This document shows positions 19,174-28,381 of a stretch of DNA of 64,000 nt, in pieces. Under the pieces are notes generated by a model. The model was not told the origin of the DNA. It did no database searches and saw only the letters and a list, made by a program, of their open reading frames with translations. The translations under genes were made by a program, and so were the position numbers. Each line of letters starts with the position of its first letter. Position 1 is the first letter of the stretch. The DNA lies in NCBI RefSeq assembly GCF_001485475.2, contig NZ_DF977003.1, forward strand, positions 310,001 to 374,000, read 5' to 3'. The stretch is from Tepidanaerobacter syntrophicus. Lineage in GTDB: Bacteria; Bacillota; Thermosediminibacteria; Thermosediminibacterales; Tepidanaerobacteraceae.

Positions 19174-20259
19174 TTGAAGATGGTATTTAGGTGGTTTGGT
19201 GAAAAATATGATAAGATTCCTCTTAATTATATACGGCAAATACCTGGCGTATCCGGAGTTGTAACAAGTTTAATGGATATTCCGGTAGGTGAAGTCTGGC
19301 CCTTGGAAAGAGTTCAGGCTCTTAAAAAAGAAATCGAAGATCATGGTCTGGAAGTTGAAGTTATTGAAAGCGTTAATATACATGAAGACATAAAACTTGG
19401 TGAAAAGACAAGGGATAAATACATTGATGCATATATTAAAACTATGGAAAATCTGTCGAAAATTGGAATAAAAGTAATCTGCTATAATTTTATGCCTGTG
19501 CTTGATTGGGCAAGAAGCGAGCTTGCAAAACCACTAAGCGACGGATCCACTACTATGGCATATAAGCATGAATACATTTTAAATATTGATCCACAAAATC
19601 TTGCAAGTCGAGTAGGAGAGCAATCAGGTGGATTTGAGCTTCCAGGTTGGGAGCCAGAAAGATTAAAAGAGATGTCTACCGTAATAGAAAAATATAAGAA
19701 TATTACTGAGGAACAATACTGGAAGAATATAAAATATTTTCTAGACAGCGTTATTCCTTATGCTGAAAAATATGATATTAAACTTGCTATTCATCCGGAT
19801 GATCCACCATGGCCAATATTTGGCCTGCCAAGAGTTATTACCAACAGAGATAATATAAGAAAATTCCTTGATCTTAATACTAGCCCATATAATGGTTTAA
19901 CGCTTTGTACAGGATCACTTGGAGCAAATAAAGAAAATGATCTTCCTGCTATTATAAGAGAATTTTCAGGAGAAGGAAGGGTGCATTTCGCTCATATAAG
20001 AAATCTTAAATTCGAAAACGATAAAGATTTTTATGAAAGCGCACATCTTTCTAAGTGTGGATCACTGGATATGTTTGAAATTGTAAAGGCCTTCTATGAC
20101 ACAGGATTTACCGGGTATATAAGGCCGGATCATGGACGTATGATTTGGGATGAAACAGGACGTGCAGGTTATGGACTTTATGATAGAGCTTTAGGTGCTA
20201 CTTATATACAAGGACTGTGGGAAGCGATCGATAAAATGAGCAAACGATATTGCAAGTAA
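19174..20259 (+). CDS. uxuA: Mannonate dehydratase UxuA
   Basis: Xylose-isomerase-like TIM-barrel enzyme, 361 aa, converting D-mannonate to 2-keto-3-deoxy-D-gluconate. Diagnostic segments are the N-terminal MVFRWFGEKYDKIPL, the SVNIHEDIK and YNFMPVLDWARS stretches, AIHPDDPPWPIFGLPRV, VHFAHIRNLK and YIRPDHGRMIWDE, which supply the metal and acid-base residues. CGGAGGT at 19159-19165 fits the TTG at 19174; an earlier in-frame TTG at 19165 overlaps that site. KDG kinase and aldolase, the next two steps, are not in the window. Confidence 0.95.
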   Translation: MKMVFRWFGEKYDKIPLNYIRQIPGVSGVVTSLMDIPVGEVWPLERVQALKKEIEDHGLEVEVIESVNIHEDIKLGEKTRDKYIDAYIKTMENLSKIGIKVICYNFMPVLDWARSELAKPLSDGSTTMAYKHEYILNIDPQNLASRVGEQSGGFELPGWEPERLKEMSTVIEKYKNITEEQYWKNIKYFLDSVIPYAEKYDIKLAIHPDDPPWPIFGLPRVITNRDNIRKFLDLNTSPYNGLTLCTGSLGANKENDLPAIIREFSGEGRVHFAHIRNLKFENDKDFYESAHLSKCGSLDMFEIVKAFYDTGFTGYIRPDHGRMIWDETGRAGYGLYDRALGATYIQGLWEAIDKMSKRYCK

Positions 20260-20279
20260 TGTATTCGGTAGTTTAGAAA

Positions 20280-20405
20280 ATGATAGGATTGAAAGTCTCT
20301 CTGGGTGAAAAAACCAACTTAATTCAAGCCCAGAGGGACTATTTTGGCGCACATACTTATGAAAGAATAGATGAAGAAGGGATTTTTCATACGATCTGGA
20401 TTTGA
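20280..20405 (+). pseudogene. C-terminal remnant of 6-phosphogluconate dehydrogenase (gnd)
   Basis: Translating 20280-20405 gives 41 residues containing [16 protein letters not shown] and then [12 protein letters not shown], ending at TGA 20403-20405. This matches, from memory, the extreme C-terminus of decarboxylating 6-phosphogluconate dehydrogenase, including the catalytic-site tail YFGAHTYER. The remaining roughly 430 residues of the enzyme are missing, and no ribosome binding site precedes the ATG at 20280. It lies between uxuA and the GntR regulator, so a pentose-phosphate gene probably once sat in this sugar-acid cluster and was mostly deleted. A 12-bp inverted repeat in the fragment (20294-20305 with 20329-20340) may now act as a hairpin. 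Confidence 0.8.
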
Positions 20406-20456
20406 CAAAAGATGAAAATGTTGGAATAAGGTATTTTAAAGTTACTTTTTATATCA

Positions 20457-20462
20457 TATAAT
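20457..20462 (+). promoter_or_regulatory. Possible -10 box of the GntR regulator gene
   Basis: A consensus TATAAT lies 30 nt before the start codon, but no clear -35 stands 17 bp upstream. A TTGACA at 20402-20407 is too far away for this -10. TAGTAT at 20470-20475 repeats the inner part of the operator arm at 12050-12060, suggesting possible autoregulation. Confidence 0.3.
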
Positions 20463-20491
20463 TAATCAGTAGTATAGAAAGTAGGATAATT

Positions 20492-21211
20492 ATGCTTGAA
20501 TTATTAGAAAGAGACAAAAGAGAGACTACAAGAGAATACGTAATAAGAGTTCTAAGACATAATATAATAAATTTAAATCTCAAACCAGGTCAGTTTGTAA
20601 GTGAAAACGAGATTGCGGAAATACTGGGAGTAAGCCGCACCCCTGTGAGAGAAGCTTTTATCGAGCTTTCTAAATCGGCTCTGGTTGAGATATATCCTCA
20701 AAGAGGTACTTGCATTGCGCCTATAGACATGGATGTCGTTGAGGAATCCCGATTTATGCGATGTGTACTGGAAAAAGCTGTTATTCAATTGGCATGCGAT
20801 AAAATATCTGACCGCGATATTACAAAACTTGAGGATAACCTTCAATTACAAGAGACATGCCTAGGACACCATGACCCGCAGTATTTACTCTATTTAGATG
20901 ATAAATTCCATGAATACTTGTTCGAGATATGCAATAAGAAAATGACGTATAATTTGATTAAAAGTGCCGTTGCTCAGTTTGATAGAGTCCGTATATTAAA
21001 CTATACGGAAATGGATATGAATGTCAGTGTGAATGAACATAGAGAATTGCTCGAAGCTATAAGAAGACGAGATAAAGAATTGGCGACAGAGCTTATGGAA
21101 AAACACCTGACACGGGTAATTTACGACATGTCTTATTTAAAGGAAAAGCATCCGGAGTATTTTAAAGGTAATATTATAAAAGTATCATCATATGCAGGCA
21201 ATGATTCATGA
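20492..21211 (+). CDS. GntR-family transcriptional regulator, FadR/FCD subfamily
   Basis: 239 aa. The N-terminal winged helix is at about 14-75 (LRHNIINLNLKPGQFVSENEIAEILGVSRTPVREA in pieces; the recognition helix is in LGVSRTPVREAF). The C-terminal all-helical FCD effector domain is at about 85-215, with the metal-binding pattern D-x3-H in LDDKFHEYLFE and histidines in EHRELLEAI and MEKHLTR. Regulators such as UxuR, ExuR and KdgR belong here, so the likely ligand is a hexuronate or KDG intermediate and the likely target is the palindrome at 12033-12060. Those assignments are inferred. Weak ribosome binding site (GTAGGAT). Confidence 0.88.
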   Translation: MLELLERDKRETTREYVIRVLRHNIINLNLKPGQFVSENEIAEILGVSRTPVREAFIELSKSALVEIYPQRGTCIAPIDMDVVEESRFMRCVLEKAVIQLACDKISDRDITKLEDNLQLQETCLGHHDPQYLLYLDDKFHEYLFEICNKKMTYNLIKSAVAQFDRVRILNYTEMDMNVSVNEHRELLEAIRRRDKELATELMEKHLTRVIYDMSYLKEKHPEYFKGNIIKVSSYAGNDS

Positions 21212-21245
21212 GGTTTCCGACAAAATATCGGAGACCTTTTCTTTT
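21212..21245 (+). terminator. Rho-independent terminator after the GntR gene
   Basis: GGTTTCCGA (21212-21220) pairs with TCGGAGACC (21228-21236), 9 bp with one G-U pair and a 7-nt loop. A T-rich tract follows from 21237. It starts on the base after the stop codon. Confidence 0.85.
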
Positions 21246-21269
21246 TCTATACTATTTTCTAAAATTCTA

Positions 21270-21298
21270 TTTACAAACTTACAAAATAGAGGTATAAA
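21270..21298 (+). promoter_or_regulatory. Promoter of nfo
   Basis: TTTACA (21270-21275) and TATAAA (21293-21298) with 17-bp spacing, about 30 nt upstream of the endonuclease IV start. Confidence 0.6.
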
Positions 21299-21330
21299 GA
21301 TTTAAAGATGTAGACAAAGGAGCAGATAAT

Positions 21331-22158
21331 ATGCTAATAGGAGCTCATATTTCTATTTCCAAGGGTTATGAACATGCAGTAAATGAGGCAATATCTATTG
21401 GAGCAAACACGCTACAGTTTTTTACTCGAAATCCTAGAGGCAGTGCTGCAAAAGCACTGGATCCAAACGATATAGAGAAAATGAAAAAACGAGTTAATGA
21501 AACTAATTTTGGTCCCTTGGTGGCTCATGCTCCATATACGCTTAATCCGGCGTCAGATAAAGAAAATGCCAGAAATTTTACTAAAAATATTATTCTAGAC
21601 GATCTGGATAGAATGGCTATTATTGGTGCTCCATATATTGTTTTGCACCCGGGCAGCCATTTAGGGGCAGGAGTAGAAGTAGGTATCAGAAGGATTGCTG
21701 CCATATTAAAAGAAGTGACAGAGAGCAAAAAAGATGTTATGATTTTGCTGGAAACGATGTCAGGTATGGGAACAGAAGTCGGATACAGGTTTGAACAGCT
21801 TTATGATATTATTAATCTTACAGAAAGCCCTGAAAATTTTGGAGTATGTTTTGACACCTGTCATCTGTTTGCAGCAGGTTACGACATAGTTAATGATTTG
21901 GACGGAGTGATTTCAGAGTTTGATAAAATTTTAGGACTTTCAAAATTGAAGGCAGTGCATTTAAATGATAGCAAGTTTGGACTAGGAAGTATGAAAGACA
22001 GGCATGCAAATTTAGGAGAGGGCATGCTTGGCATTGGAACAATTAAAGCTGTGTTAACTCATCCAAGACTGGAAGATAAGCCATTCTTATTAGAAACACC
22101 TGGCGGCATTGAAGCTTACAAAAAGGAAATTGCATTGGCAAAGACATTAGTATCATAA
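21331..22158 (+). CDS. nfo: Endonuclease IV (AP endonuclease)
   Basis: Zinc-dependent apurinic/apyrimidinic endonuclease of base excision repair, 275 aa. All metal-ligand motifs are visible: VAHAPYTLNPA, IVLHPGSHLGAG, ILLETMSGMGTEVG, CFDTCHLFAAGYD, AVHLNDSKFGLGSMKDRHANLGEG and FLLETPGG. ATG start behind AAAGGAG. It is a single-gene unit, bounded by the GntR terminator with its own promoter upstream and by the remA promoter downstream. Confidence 0.96.
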   Translation: MLIGAHISISKGYEHAVNEAISIGANTLQFFTRNPRGSAAKALDPNDIEKMKKRVNETNFGPLVAHAPYTLNPASDKENARNFTKNIILDDLDRMAIIGAPYIVLHPGSHLGAGVEVGIRRIAAILKEVTESKKDVMILLETMSGMGTEVGYRFEQLYDIINLTESPENFGVCFDTCHLFAAGYDIVNDLDGVISEFDKILGLSKLKAVHLNDSKFGLGSMKDRHANLGEGMLGIGTIKAVLTHPRLEDKPFLLETPGGIEAYKKEIALAKTLVS

Positions 22159-22197
22159 ACATCGAACCCGGCACCGGCTTGTTGAACTTCAATGTTA

Positions 22198-22226
22198 TTG
22201 TTTTAAATAAAATTAAATGATATAAT
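22198..22226 (+). promoter_or_regulatory. Promoter of the remA-gmk-rpoZ operon
   Basis: TTGTTT (22198-22203) and a perfect TATAAT (22221-22226), 17-bp spacing. Transcription would start near 22233, about 120 nt upstream of remA, so the leader includes the hairpin at 22244-22271. Confidence 0.6.
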
Positions 22227-22243
22227 AATTGCAAGGATTATTT

Positions 22244-22271
22244 AGTAAACCAGGGCAAACCCTGGTTTACT
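22244..22271 (+). promoter_or_regulatory. Perfect 12-bp hairpin in the remA leader
   Basis: AGTAAACCAGGG (22244-22255), loop CAAA, CCCTGGTTTACT (22260-22271). It sits just after the predicted transcription start. Only a weak T-rich run follows (GGGTTTATTT), so it could be a 5' stabiliser, an attenuator, or the terminator of nfo. Confidence 0.65.
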
Positions 22272-22355
22272 GGGTTTATTTAGTGCATAAAGGTTATTTT
22301 TTACTGAAAAAAATTAACTCTTTAAATAAAAAATCTGGGAGGTTATATTTCGATT

Positions 22356-22649
22356 ATGGATATCAAACTTGTCAATATTGGATTTGGAAATATTGTATCA
22401 GCAAATCGCATAATAGCTATTGTTAGTCCTGAGTCGGCACCTATAAAGCGCATAATTCAGGAAGCCCGTGAACGAGGAATGCTTATAGATGCCACCTATG
22501 GCAGAAGAACCCGTGCTGTTATAATAACAGACAGCGATCATGTTGTGTTATCAGCTATTCAGCCGGAGACAGTAGCTCATCGCTTAAGCAGCAACAAAAA
22601 TTTGATTGAAGACGAAGAAATAGTCGAAGAAGAAACTAATTTCGAATAG
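22356..22649 (+). CDS. remA: RemA/YlzA (DUF370) regulatory protein
   Basis: Small DNA-binding protein, 97 aa, forming a ring with HK-like basic surface. In Bacillus it activates extracellular matrix and osmoprotection genes. Conserved stretches are [45 protein letters not shown] and [15 protein letters not shown]; the C-terminal 15 residues are acidic and extra. GGGAGGT precedes the ATG by about 12 nt, a little longer than usual. Position immediately before gmk and rpoZ is conserved in Firmicutes. Its target genes here are unknown. Confidence 0.93.
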   Translation: MDIKLVNIGFGNIVSANRIIAIVSPESAPIKRIIQEARERGMLIDATYGRRTRAVIITDSDHVVLSAIQPETVAHRLSSNKNLIEDEEIVEEETNFE

Positions 22650-22659
22650 AGGGAACTTT

Positions 22660-23268
22660 ATGAGCGAAAAGGGCTTGCTTATTGTGGTATCAGGACCTTC
22701 CGGCGTCGGAAAGGGAACGCTGTGCAATGCATTGGTGAAAAACATAGATAATTTATTTATATCAATTTCAGCTACTACCAGGCCGCCTAGGACAGGCGAG
22801 GTAAACGGCGTAAATTACATCTTTATGAACCAAGAGAATTTCGAAGAGAAAATTGAAGAAGGGCAGTTTTTGGAATGGGCCAAGGTATATAATAATTATT
22901 ATGGGACGCCTAAAGAATTTGTTATTGAAAAGCTAAAAGAAGGCAAAGATGTAATTCTTGAAATCGATATACAAGGCGCGGCTCAAGTAAAAAAGAACTG
23001 TCCTAACGGGGTTTTCGTATTTATAGCACCACCCAGCCTTGAGGAATTAAGAAAGCGAATTATAAACAGAGGCACGGATAACGAAGAGTCTATTAATTTA
23101 CGTTTAAAATCTGCAAAAGAAGAGATGCGAGCTTCTTTTGATTATGATTATGTTATAATTAATGATGATTTAGATAAAGCTGTTTTGAAACTTCAATCGG
23201 TTATTTTAGCAGAAAGATGCAAGGTTTCAAGGAATAAAGATAAAATTTTAGAGATTATCGGAGATTGA
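22660..23268 (+). CDS. gmk: Guanylate kinase
   Basis: Phosphorylates GMP to GDP, also the recycling step from (p)ppGpp-derived GMP. 202 aa, standard length. P-loop GPSGVGKGT is at 12-20. The GMP-binding region TTRPPRTGEVNGVNYIF, the QFLEWAKVYNNYYGTP segment and the ILEIDIQGAAQVK stretch are all present. ATG start, 10 nt after remA. Part of the remA-gmk-rpoZ-coaBC-priA run. Confidence 0.97.
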   Translation: MSEKGLLIVVSGPSGVGKGTLCNALVKNIDNLFISISATTRPPRTGEVNGVNYIFMNQENFEEKIEEGQFLEWAKVYNNYYGTPKEFVIEKLKEGKDVILEIDIQGAAQVKKNCPNGVFVFIAPPSLEELRKRIINRGTDNEESINLRLKSAKEEMRASFDYDYVIINDDLDKAVLKLQSVILAERCKVSRNKDKILEIIGD

Positions 23269-23286
23269 CACTAGGAGGAATAAGCC

Positions 23287-23493
23287 ATGATGTATCCATC
23301 TATAGATTCTCTTACTGCAAAGTATGAGAGTAAATATATTATAGCAGTTGCGGCTGCTAAAAGAGCACGACAATTAGTAGAAGGTGCGAAGGAGCTTGTA
23401 GAAGTAAATACGAAAAAACCTGTTTCAATAGCACTATTCGAGCTTGATGCAGGTAAGATTATAATAGAAAAACCAAAAACTCGAGTAAAATAA
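23287..23493 (+). CDS. rpoZ: RNA polymerase omega subunit
   Basis: 68 aa. Assists assembly of beta-prime into RNA polymerase. The N-terminal motif MMYPSIDSLTAKYESKY is followed by IAVAAAKRARQLVEGA, the conserved omega signature, and the KKPVSIALFELDAGKI segment. Start ATG behind AGGAGG. Its place between gmk and coaBC is the standard arrangement and supports the call despite the small size. Confidence 0.94.
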   Translation: MMYPSIDSLTAKYESKYIIAVAAAKRARQLVEGAKELVEVNTKKPVSIALFELDAGKIIIEKPKTRVK

Positions 23494-23505
23494 AAGAGGT
23501 GTGCG

Positions 23506-24717
23506 ATGCTTAAAGACAAATTTGTGATATTGGGAGTGACTGGCAGCATAGCCATCTATAAAGCGGTAGAGCTGGTAAGGCTTTTAAAAAAAGCAGGTGC
23601 GCAAGTTCAAGTAATAATGACAAAATCGGCATGCGAATTTGTTAAGCCGTTGACTTTTCAAGTCATATCCCAGAATCCTGTTATCACCGATATGTTTGAA
23701 GAACCTGACTCCTTTGATGTGGAACATGTAGCTCTTGCAGATAAAGCTGATGTTTTTTTGGTAGCACCGGCTACTGCTAACATAATTGCAAAAATTGCAG
23801 CCGGTCTGGCAGACGATATGCTTACCACCACTATACTTGCCACAAGAGCAAAAAAGATAATCGTCCCTGCAATGAATGTTAATATGTATGAAAATATTAT
23901 AACACAAAGGAATATTGAAACTCTCACATCTACCGGTGCTGTGGTGATAGAACCTGCAACCGGTGATCTTGCATGCGGATATAAAGGTAAAGGAAGATTT
24001 CCTGAGCCGGCAGATATTGTCGAGCAAATAGAAGTGATATTAGGGAAAAGCGGAGATTTAAGAGGCAAAAAGTTTTTAATAACCGCAGGACCTACTCGCG
24101 AACCTATTGATCCGGTTAGGTTTATTACCAACCATTCTTCCGGAAAAATGGGTTATGCCTTGGCCGAAAAAGCAGTGCATCGAGGTGGCGAAGTTATTTT
24201 GATTTCCGGTCCGACAAACATAAAACCGCCCCTGGGCCTTTCAAAATATATTCCCGTAGAAACAGCCGATGAAATGTTTAACGCTGTTATGGAATACTAT
24301 CCTAAGGTCGATGTTGTTATAAAATCGGCGGCTGTTGCGGATTTTTCGCCCAAATATTTTAGTGAAGAAAAAATAAAGAAACAGAATTTTGATATGGTAC
24401 TTGAACTTAAGCGAAATCCGGATATACTGCAAGAACTGGGAAATAGTAAAACACACCAGATTTTAGTTGGATTTGCTGCTGAAACAACTGATACACTAAA
24501 AAATGCCCAGGATAAACTGAAGCGAAAAAATCTTGATCTGATAGTATTAAATGATCTTACAGCGCAGGGAGCGGGTTTCGGCACAGATACGAACATCGTG
24601 AAGATATTATACAAAGACGGACGAATAGAAGAATTGCCTAAAATGCTCAAGAAGGACTTGGCTGATGAAATATTAAACAGGATATACGCTTTTTTGGAGC
24701 AAAATCGTAAATTTTAA
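23506..24717 (+). CDS. coaBC: Bifunctional phosphopantothenoylcysteine decarboxylase / synthase CoaBC
   Basis: Two steps of coenzyme A synthesis. 403 aa. The N-terminal flavoprotein CoaC domain (about 1-185) shows GVTGSIAIYKAVELVR, HVALADKADVFLVAPATANIIAK, the substrate-binding PAMNVNMYEN and the catalytic cysteine in LACGYKGKGRFPEP. The C-terminal CoaB domain (about 190-400) has ITAGPTREPIDPVRFITNHSSGKMGYALAE and KSAAVADFSP. ATG start, 12 nt after rpoZ. No truncation is seen. Confidence 0.96.
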   Translation: MLKDKFVILGVTGSIAIYKAVELVRLLKKAGAQVQVIMTKSACEFVKPLTFQVISQNPVITDMFEEPDSFDVEHVALADKADVFLVAPATANIIAKIAAGLADDMLTTTILATRAKKIIVPAMNVNMYENIITQRNIETLTSTGAVVIEPATGDLACGYKGKGRFPEPADIVEQIEVILGKSGDLRGKKFLITAGPTREPIDPVRFITNHSSGKMGYALAEKAVHRGGEVILISGPTNIKPPLGLSKYIPVETADEMFNAVMEYYPKVDVVIKSAAVADFSPKYFSEEKIKKQNFDMVLELKRNPDILQELGNSKTHQILVGFAAETTDTLKNAQDKLKRKNLDLIVLNDLTAQGAGFGTDTNIVKILYKDGRIEELPKMLKKDLADEILNRIYAFLEQNRKF

Positions 24718-24747
24718 GCTGTATAAGTTTTAGTAGGAGGAAAATCT

Positions 24748-26952
24748 TTGATTAATGCTTGCTTGGTAGCAGTAGATGTAAAACATCCAAAAGCCAAAAA
24801 AGAATACACATACTTGATTCCCAAGGATATGCAATCATCAATAAACCTTGGTGATGTAGTCCGTGTTCCTTTTGCCAATATGAAAACGACAGGAGTGGTT
24901 ACAGAACTTTTGGATACAAGTAGCTGCGAACCTGCCGACTATAAATTAAAATCGATTATAGACAAAGAGCCAGTGAGTCTGCCGGCAGAATTACTAGAAC
25001 TTGCAAAAAGTCTTTCCAAATATTATGGCACCCCACTTATAGATTTTTTGCGTCTTATGCTGCCGCCTTCCCTTGGATACAAAACTGAGCGAGTATATTT
25101 TTTGCAAAGTAATGCAGACAATAGCAAGATCTCTAAAAGAGCATTTAATCAGAAACAAATATTCGATTATATAGCAAAAGCCGAATGTGCTACTGAAAAT
25201 GAAATTTCAAAAAACTTAAAGATTCCACTTTCGTCGGTAAGGTCGGCACTAACAGCGCTTTGTAAAAAAGAAATAATAAAAAAAGATTATAAGATAGTAA
25301 GAAGAAAGCCTTTTTCAATTTCATACAGCAGTTCCAGTCAAGATATTATACTTACAGAAGAACAAGAAAATGCAATAAAAACGATTGTGGAAAGCTATTA
25401 TAACTCTAAAAAAACCGTACTTTTATACGGAGTTACAGGCAGTGGCAAAACCGAAGTATACCTTAGAGCTATTGATGAAGTTATAAAAACAGGGAAAAAA
25501 GTTCTCATGTTAGTTCCTGAAATTTCGCTTACACCTCAAATGCTTTCAATATTTCAAAACCGCTTTAAAGATAAAACTGCTGTTATCCACAGCAAACTTT
25601 CAGCAGGAGAAAGATTTGACGAGTGGCAGCGTATATGTTCAGGAAAGGCTTTGGTTACTCTAGGAGCAAGGTCAGCAATATTTGCCCCTATCCAAGATTT
25701 AGGCATGATTATCATAGATGAAGAACATGAGACTTCTTATAAAAACGGTGAACATCCATATTATGACGCAAGGATGGTTGCGCAATTAAGGGCAAAACAG
25801 CAGAATGCTCTTCTAGTTTTAGGTAGCGCCACTCCTTCTGTAGAATCTTTTTATAGAGCTTGCAAAGGAGAATATTTACTTGCCGAACTTACCAAAAGGG
25901 TGTCAGGGCGACATCTGCCAAAATTAGAAGTTATAGACATGAGAGAAGAATTAAAAGCTGGCAACAGACACATCTTTAGCAGGAAGCTGCTTTACGGGAT
26001 GAAGGAGACTCTAGAACAAAAAAAACAGGTTATCCTATTCTTAAACCGCAGAGGTCACTCGACTTTTGTTATTTGTAGAGACTGTGGCTTTGTTTTAAAA
26101 TGCAAGTATTGCGATATTTCAATGACGTATCATTTTGAAGATAAGACTGCTCGGTGCCACTATTGCGGTTATACGATAAAGGCACCTGATATATGTCCAA
26201 AGTGCAGCAGTAGAAACATAAGGTATTTTGGGGCAGGAACGGAAAAGGTAGAAGAAGAAGCGAGGAGATTTTTCCCCGAATATTCCACTATAAGGATTGA
26301 TTCTGATTCAACCCGGAAAAAAGGATCCTTGGAAAAAATGCTGGCAAGTTTTAAAAAAGGAAATGCCCAAATATTAGTGGGGACTCAGTCTATTGCAAAA
26401 GGACTAGACTTTCCAAATGTTACGCTTGTAGGGATTATAAGTGCTGATACTATTCTAAATGTGCCTGATTTTAGATCGGGCGAGCGAACATTTCAATTGA
26501 TTACTCAAGTTGCAGGCAGATCAGGAAGAGGAGAAACTCGAGGAAAAGTATATGTCCAAACATATAATCCTGAATCATTTGCTATTCAAGCAGCTTGCAA
26601 TTTTGATATAGAAGGCTTTTATAAAGAAGAATTAAAAAACCGCAAAGAGGCAAATTACCCGCCTTTTTGCCGCATGCTCAACATTGTTTTTAAAGGAAAT
26701 GATGAAAATTTAGTCAAAAAAGAAGCGGACAAAATAGGTAAGATGCTCCAGCAGCAATTTAGCACTAAAATCAAAATGTATGGCCCGGTTCCGGCGCCTC
26801 GATCCAAAATCAGAGAAAATTACCGTTATAATATTTTAATAAAAAGCGATCAGATAGATATTTTGATAAATATTTGTAACCAAATGAATATTTTAAATAT
26901 TGATAATAAAATAGACATATCTTGGGATATAGACCCGTTGGATTTGTTATAG
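24748..26952 (+). CDS. priA: Primosomal protein N' (replication restart helicase PriA)
   Basis: Superfamily 2 helicase restarting collapsed replication forks, 734 aa. A 3' DNA-binding N-terminal domain is followed by Walker [12 protein letters not shown] (about 228-238), DEEH in [11 protein letters not shown], and the helicase motif [12 protein letters not shown] zinc region of four CxxC pairs spans about 448-490 ([28 protein letters not shown]). The C-terminal helicase motifs include [18 protein letters not shown] and [12 protein letters not shown] start at 24748 behind TAGGAGGAAAA. Confidence 0.96.
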   Translation: MINACLVAVDVKHPKAKKEYTYLIPKDMQSSINLGDVVRVPFANMKTTGVVTELLDTSSCEPADYKLKSIIDKEPVSLPAELLELAKSLSKYYGTPLIDFLRLMLPPSLGYKTERVYFLQSNADNSKISKRAFNQKQIFDYIAKAECATENEISKNLKIPLSSVRSALTALCKKEIIKKDYKIVRRKPFSISYSSSSQDIILTEEQENAIKTIVESYYNSKKTVLLYGVTGSGKTEVYLRAIDEVIKTGKKVLMLVPEISLTPQMLSIFQNRFKDKTAVIHSKLSAGERFDEWQRICSGKALVTLGARSAIFAPIQDLGMIIIDEEHETSYKNGEHPYYDARMVAQLRAKQQNALLVLGSATPSVESFYRACKGEYLLAELTKRVSGRHLPKLEVIDMREELKAGNRHIFSRKLLYGMKETLEQKKQVILFLNRRGHSTFVICRDCGFVLKCKYCDISMTYHFEDKTARCHYCGYTIKAPDICPKCSSRNIRYFGAGTEKVEEEARRFFPEYSTIRIDSDSTRKKGSLEKMLASFKKGNAQILVGTQSIAKGLDFPNVTLVGIISADTILNVPDFRSGERTFQLITQVAGRSGRGETRGKVYVQTYNPESFAIQAACNFDIEGFYKEELKNRKEANYPPFCRMLNIVFKGNDENLVKKEADKIGKMLQQQFSTKIKMYGPVPAPRSKIRENYRYNILIKSDQIDILINICNQMNILNIDNKIDISWDIDPLDLL

Positions 26953-26963
26953 GAGGCATGTTA

Positions 26964-27434
26964 ATGGCACTAAGAAATATTCGTGAATACGGCGATGAAA
27001 TTTTAAGAAAAAAAGCTAAAGATGTTACTGTATTTGACAAACGACTACATGTGCTTATAGAAGATATGCAAGAAACGATGGTGCATGCTAATGGCGTCGG
27101 TCTTGCGGCTCCGCAAGTCGGTGTGCTTAAAAGGGTAATTGTTATAGATGTGGGAGAAGGCCCTATAGCATTAGTAAACCCAGAGATAGTAGAAAGCGAA
27201 GGAGAAATTATTGATGCCGAAGGGTGTTTAAGTGTGCCCGGCGTGCTTGCCGAAGTTGCAAGACCTATGAAAGTCAAAGTCAAGGCACAGGATAAATGGG
27301 GTAACTATATAGAATTAGAGGGTCAAGAGTTGCTGGCAAGAGCTTTGTGTCACGAAATAGATCATCTTTATGGCAAGCTTTTTGTGGATAAAGCTATAAA
27401 ATTCATTGAACCTGATAGCGAGGAAGAAAAATGA
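26964..27434 (+). CDS. def: Peptide deformylase
   Basis: Removes the N-formyl group from nascent proteins. 156 aa. Three signature motifs are intact: GVGLAAPQ (44-51), EGCLSVPG (86-93, metal ligand C88) and HEIDH (130-134, ligands H130 and H134). The frame is open from inside priA, but AGGAGG at 26951-26956 fits ATG 26964, after the priA stop. The stop overlaps fmt by 4 nt, so deformylase and the enzyme that adds the formyl group are translationally coupled. Confidence 0.96.
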   Translation: MALRNIREYGDEILRKKAKDVTVFDKRLHVLIEDMQETMVHANGVGLAAPQVGVLKRVIVIDVGEGPIALVNPEIVESEGEIIDAEGCLSVPGVLAEVARPMKVKVKAQDKWGNYIELEGQELLARALCHEIDHLYGKLFVDKAIKFIEPDSEEEK

Positions 27435-28381
27435 AGGTTGTATTTATGGGAACGCCAGATTTTGCGGTTGTCCCTCTTGAAATGTTAATAAAAAACAATA
27501 TAAATATTATAGGTGTTGTTACACAGCCGGATCGGCCGGTAGGAAGGAAAAAAGTTATAACTGCACCTCCTGTAAAAAAGCTTGCATCTAATTACGATAT
27601 TCCTGTATACCAGCCAGAGAAGGTTAAAAGTGCTGAATTTATCAAAATCCTTAAATCGCTTGAGCCTGACCTAATCATTGTTGTTGCTTTTGGACAAATT
27701 TTAAGCCGAGATGTACTTGATATTCCTAAAATAGGATGCATAAATGTTCATGCTTCATTGCTACCGAAATATAGAGGCGCAGCTCCGATGCAGTGGGCGA
27801 TAATAAACGGAGAAAAGGTAACAGGAGTAACTACCATGTGGATGGACGAAGGAGTAGACACCGGAGATATCTTTATGCAGGAAAAGATTGAAATAGATGA
27901 CGAGTGGACATCACTAGAACTTTCATGTGAGCTTTCAAAATTAGGTGGAAAATTACTAATCAAAACTTTGGAAAATATAAAATCTGGAAATTTAATACGA
28001 GTACCTCAAAACCACGAAGAAGCAACTTATGCACCAATGCTTAAAAAGGACGATGGTAAAATTAATTGGTTTAAAACCACCTGGGAGATTTATAATTTAA
28101 TTCGAGGTATGTATCCGTGGCCAACTGCATTTACATTAAGAAACAAAACTGAATTTAAGATATTAAAAGCCAGACCTTATTTAACAAATGCTGCACCTAA
28201 TCCCGGCAAATATTTGGGTGCAGTAAAAAATGAAGGTTTTCTGATAGGCACAGGAGACGGAAGCCTGCTTGTGTTAGAAGTGCAAGAATCCGGAAAAAAG
28301 CGGATGAAAGCCACAGAATATTTAGCCGGTCACACAATGAATGAAGGAGAATTCTTTGCCGATGATGTACACCAAAAATAA
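27431..28381 (+). CDS. fmt: Methionyl-tRNA formyltransferase
   Basis: Formylates initiator Met-tRNA using 10-formyl-tetrahydrofolate. 316 aa. N-terminal formyltransferase domain with [13 protein letters not shown] at the start, the folate/catalytic motif [21 protein letters not shown] (near residue 107) and the VDTGDIF segment. The C-terminal OB-like tRNA-binding domain begins near 210 ([14 protein letters not shown]). ATG start overlapping def by 4 nt. Its 3' end overlaps the next gene. Confidence 0.97.
   Translation: MKVVFMGTPDFAVVPLEMLIKNNINIIGVVTQPDRPVGRKKVITAPPVKKLASNYDIPVYQPEKVKSAEFIKILKSLEPDLIIVVAFGQILSRDVLDIPKIGCINVHASLLPKYRGAAPMQWAIINGEKVTGVTTMWMDEGVDTGDIFMQEKIEIDDEWTSLELSCELSKLGGKLLIKTLENIKSGNLIRVPQNHEEATYAPMLKKDDGKINWFKTTWEIYNLIRGMYPWPTAFTLRNKTEFKILKARPYLTNAAPNPGKYLGAVKNEGFLIGTGDGSLLVLEVQESGKKRMKATEYLAGHTMNEGEFFADDVHQK

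Noticed and set aside
20294-20340. 12-bp inverted repeat as the terminator of the uxu operon
   Set aside because: It lies inside the gnd-like coding remnant and is followed only by ATTTT; the pairing may be incidental, so it was not listed as a terminator.
24297-24650. Open frames antisense to coaBC, such as this 117-codon one
   Set aside because: They mirror a fully convincing coding frame on the plus strand and have no start signals of their own.
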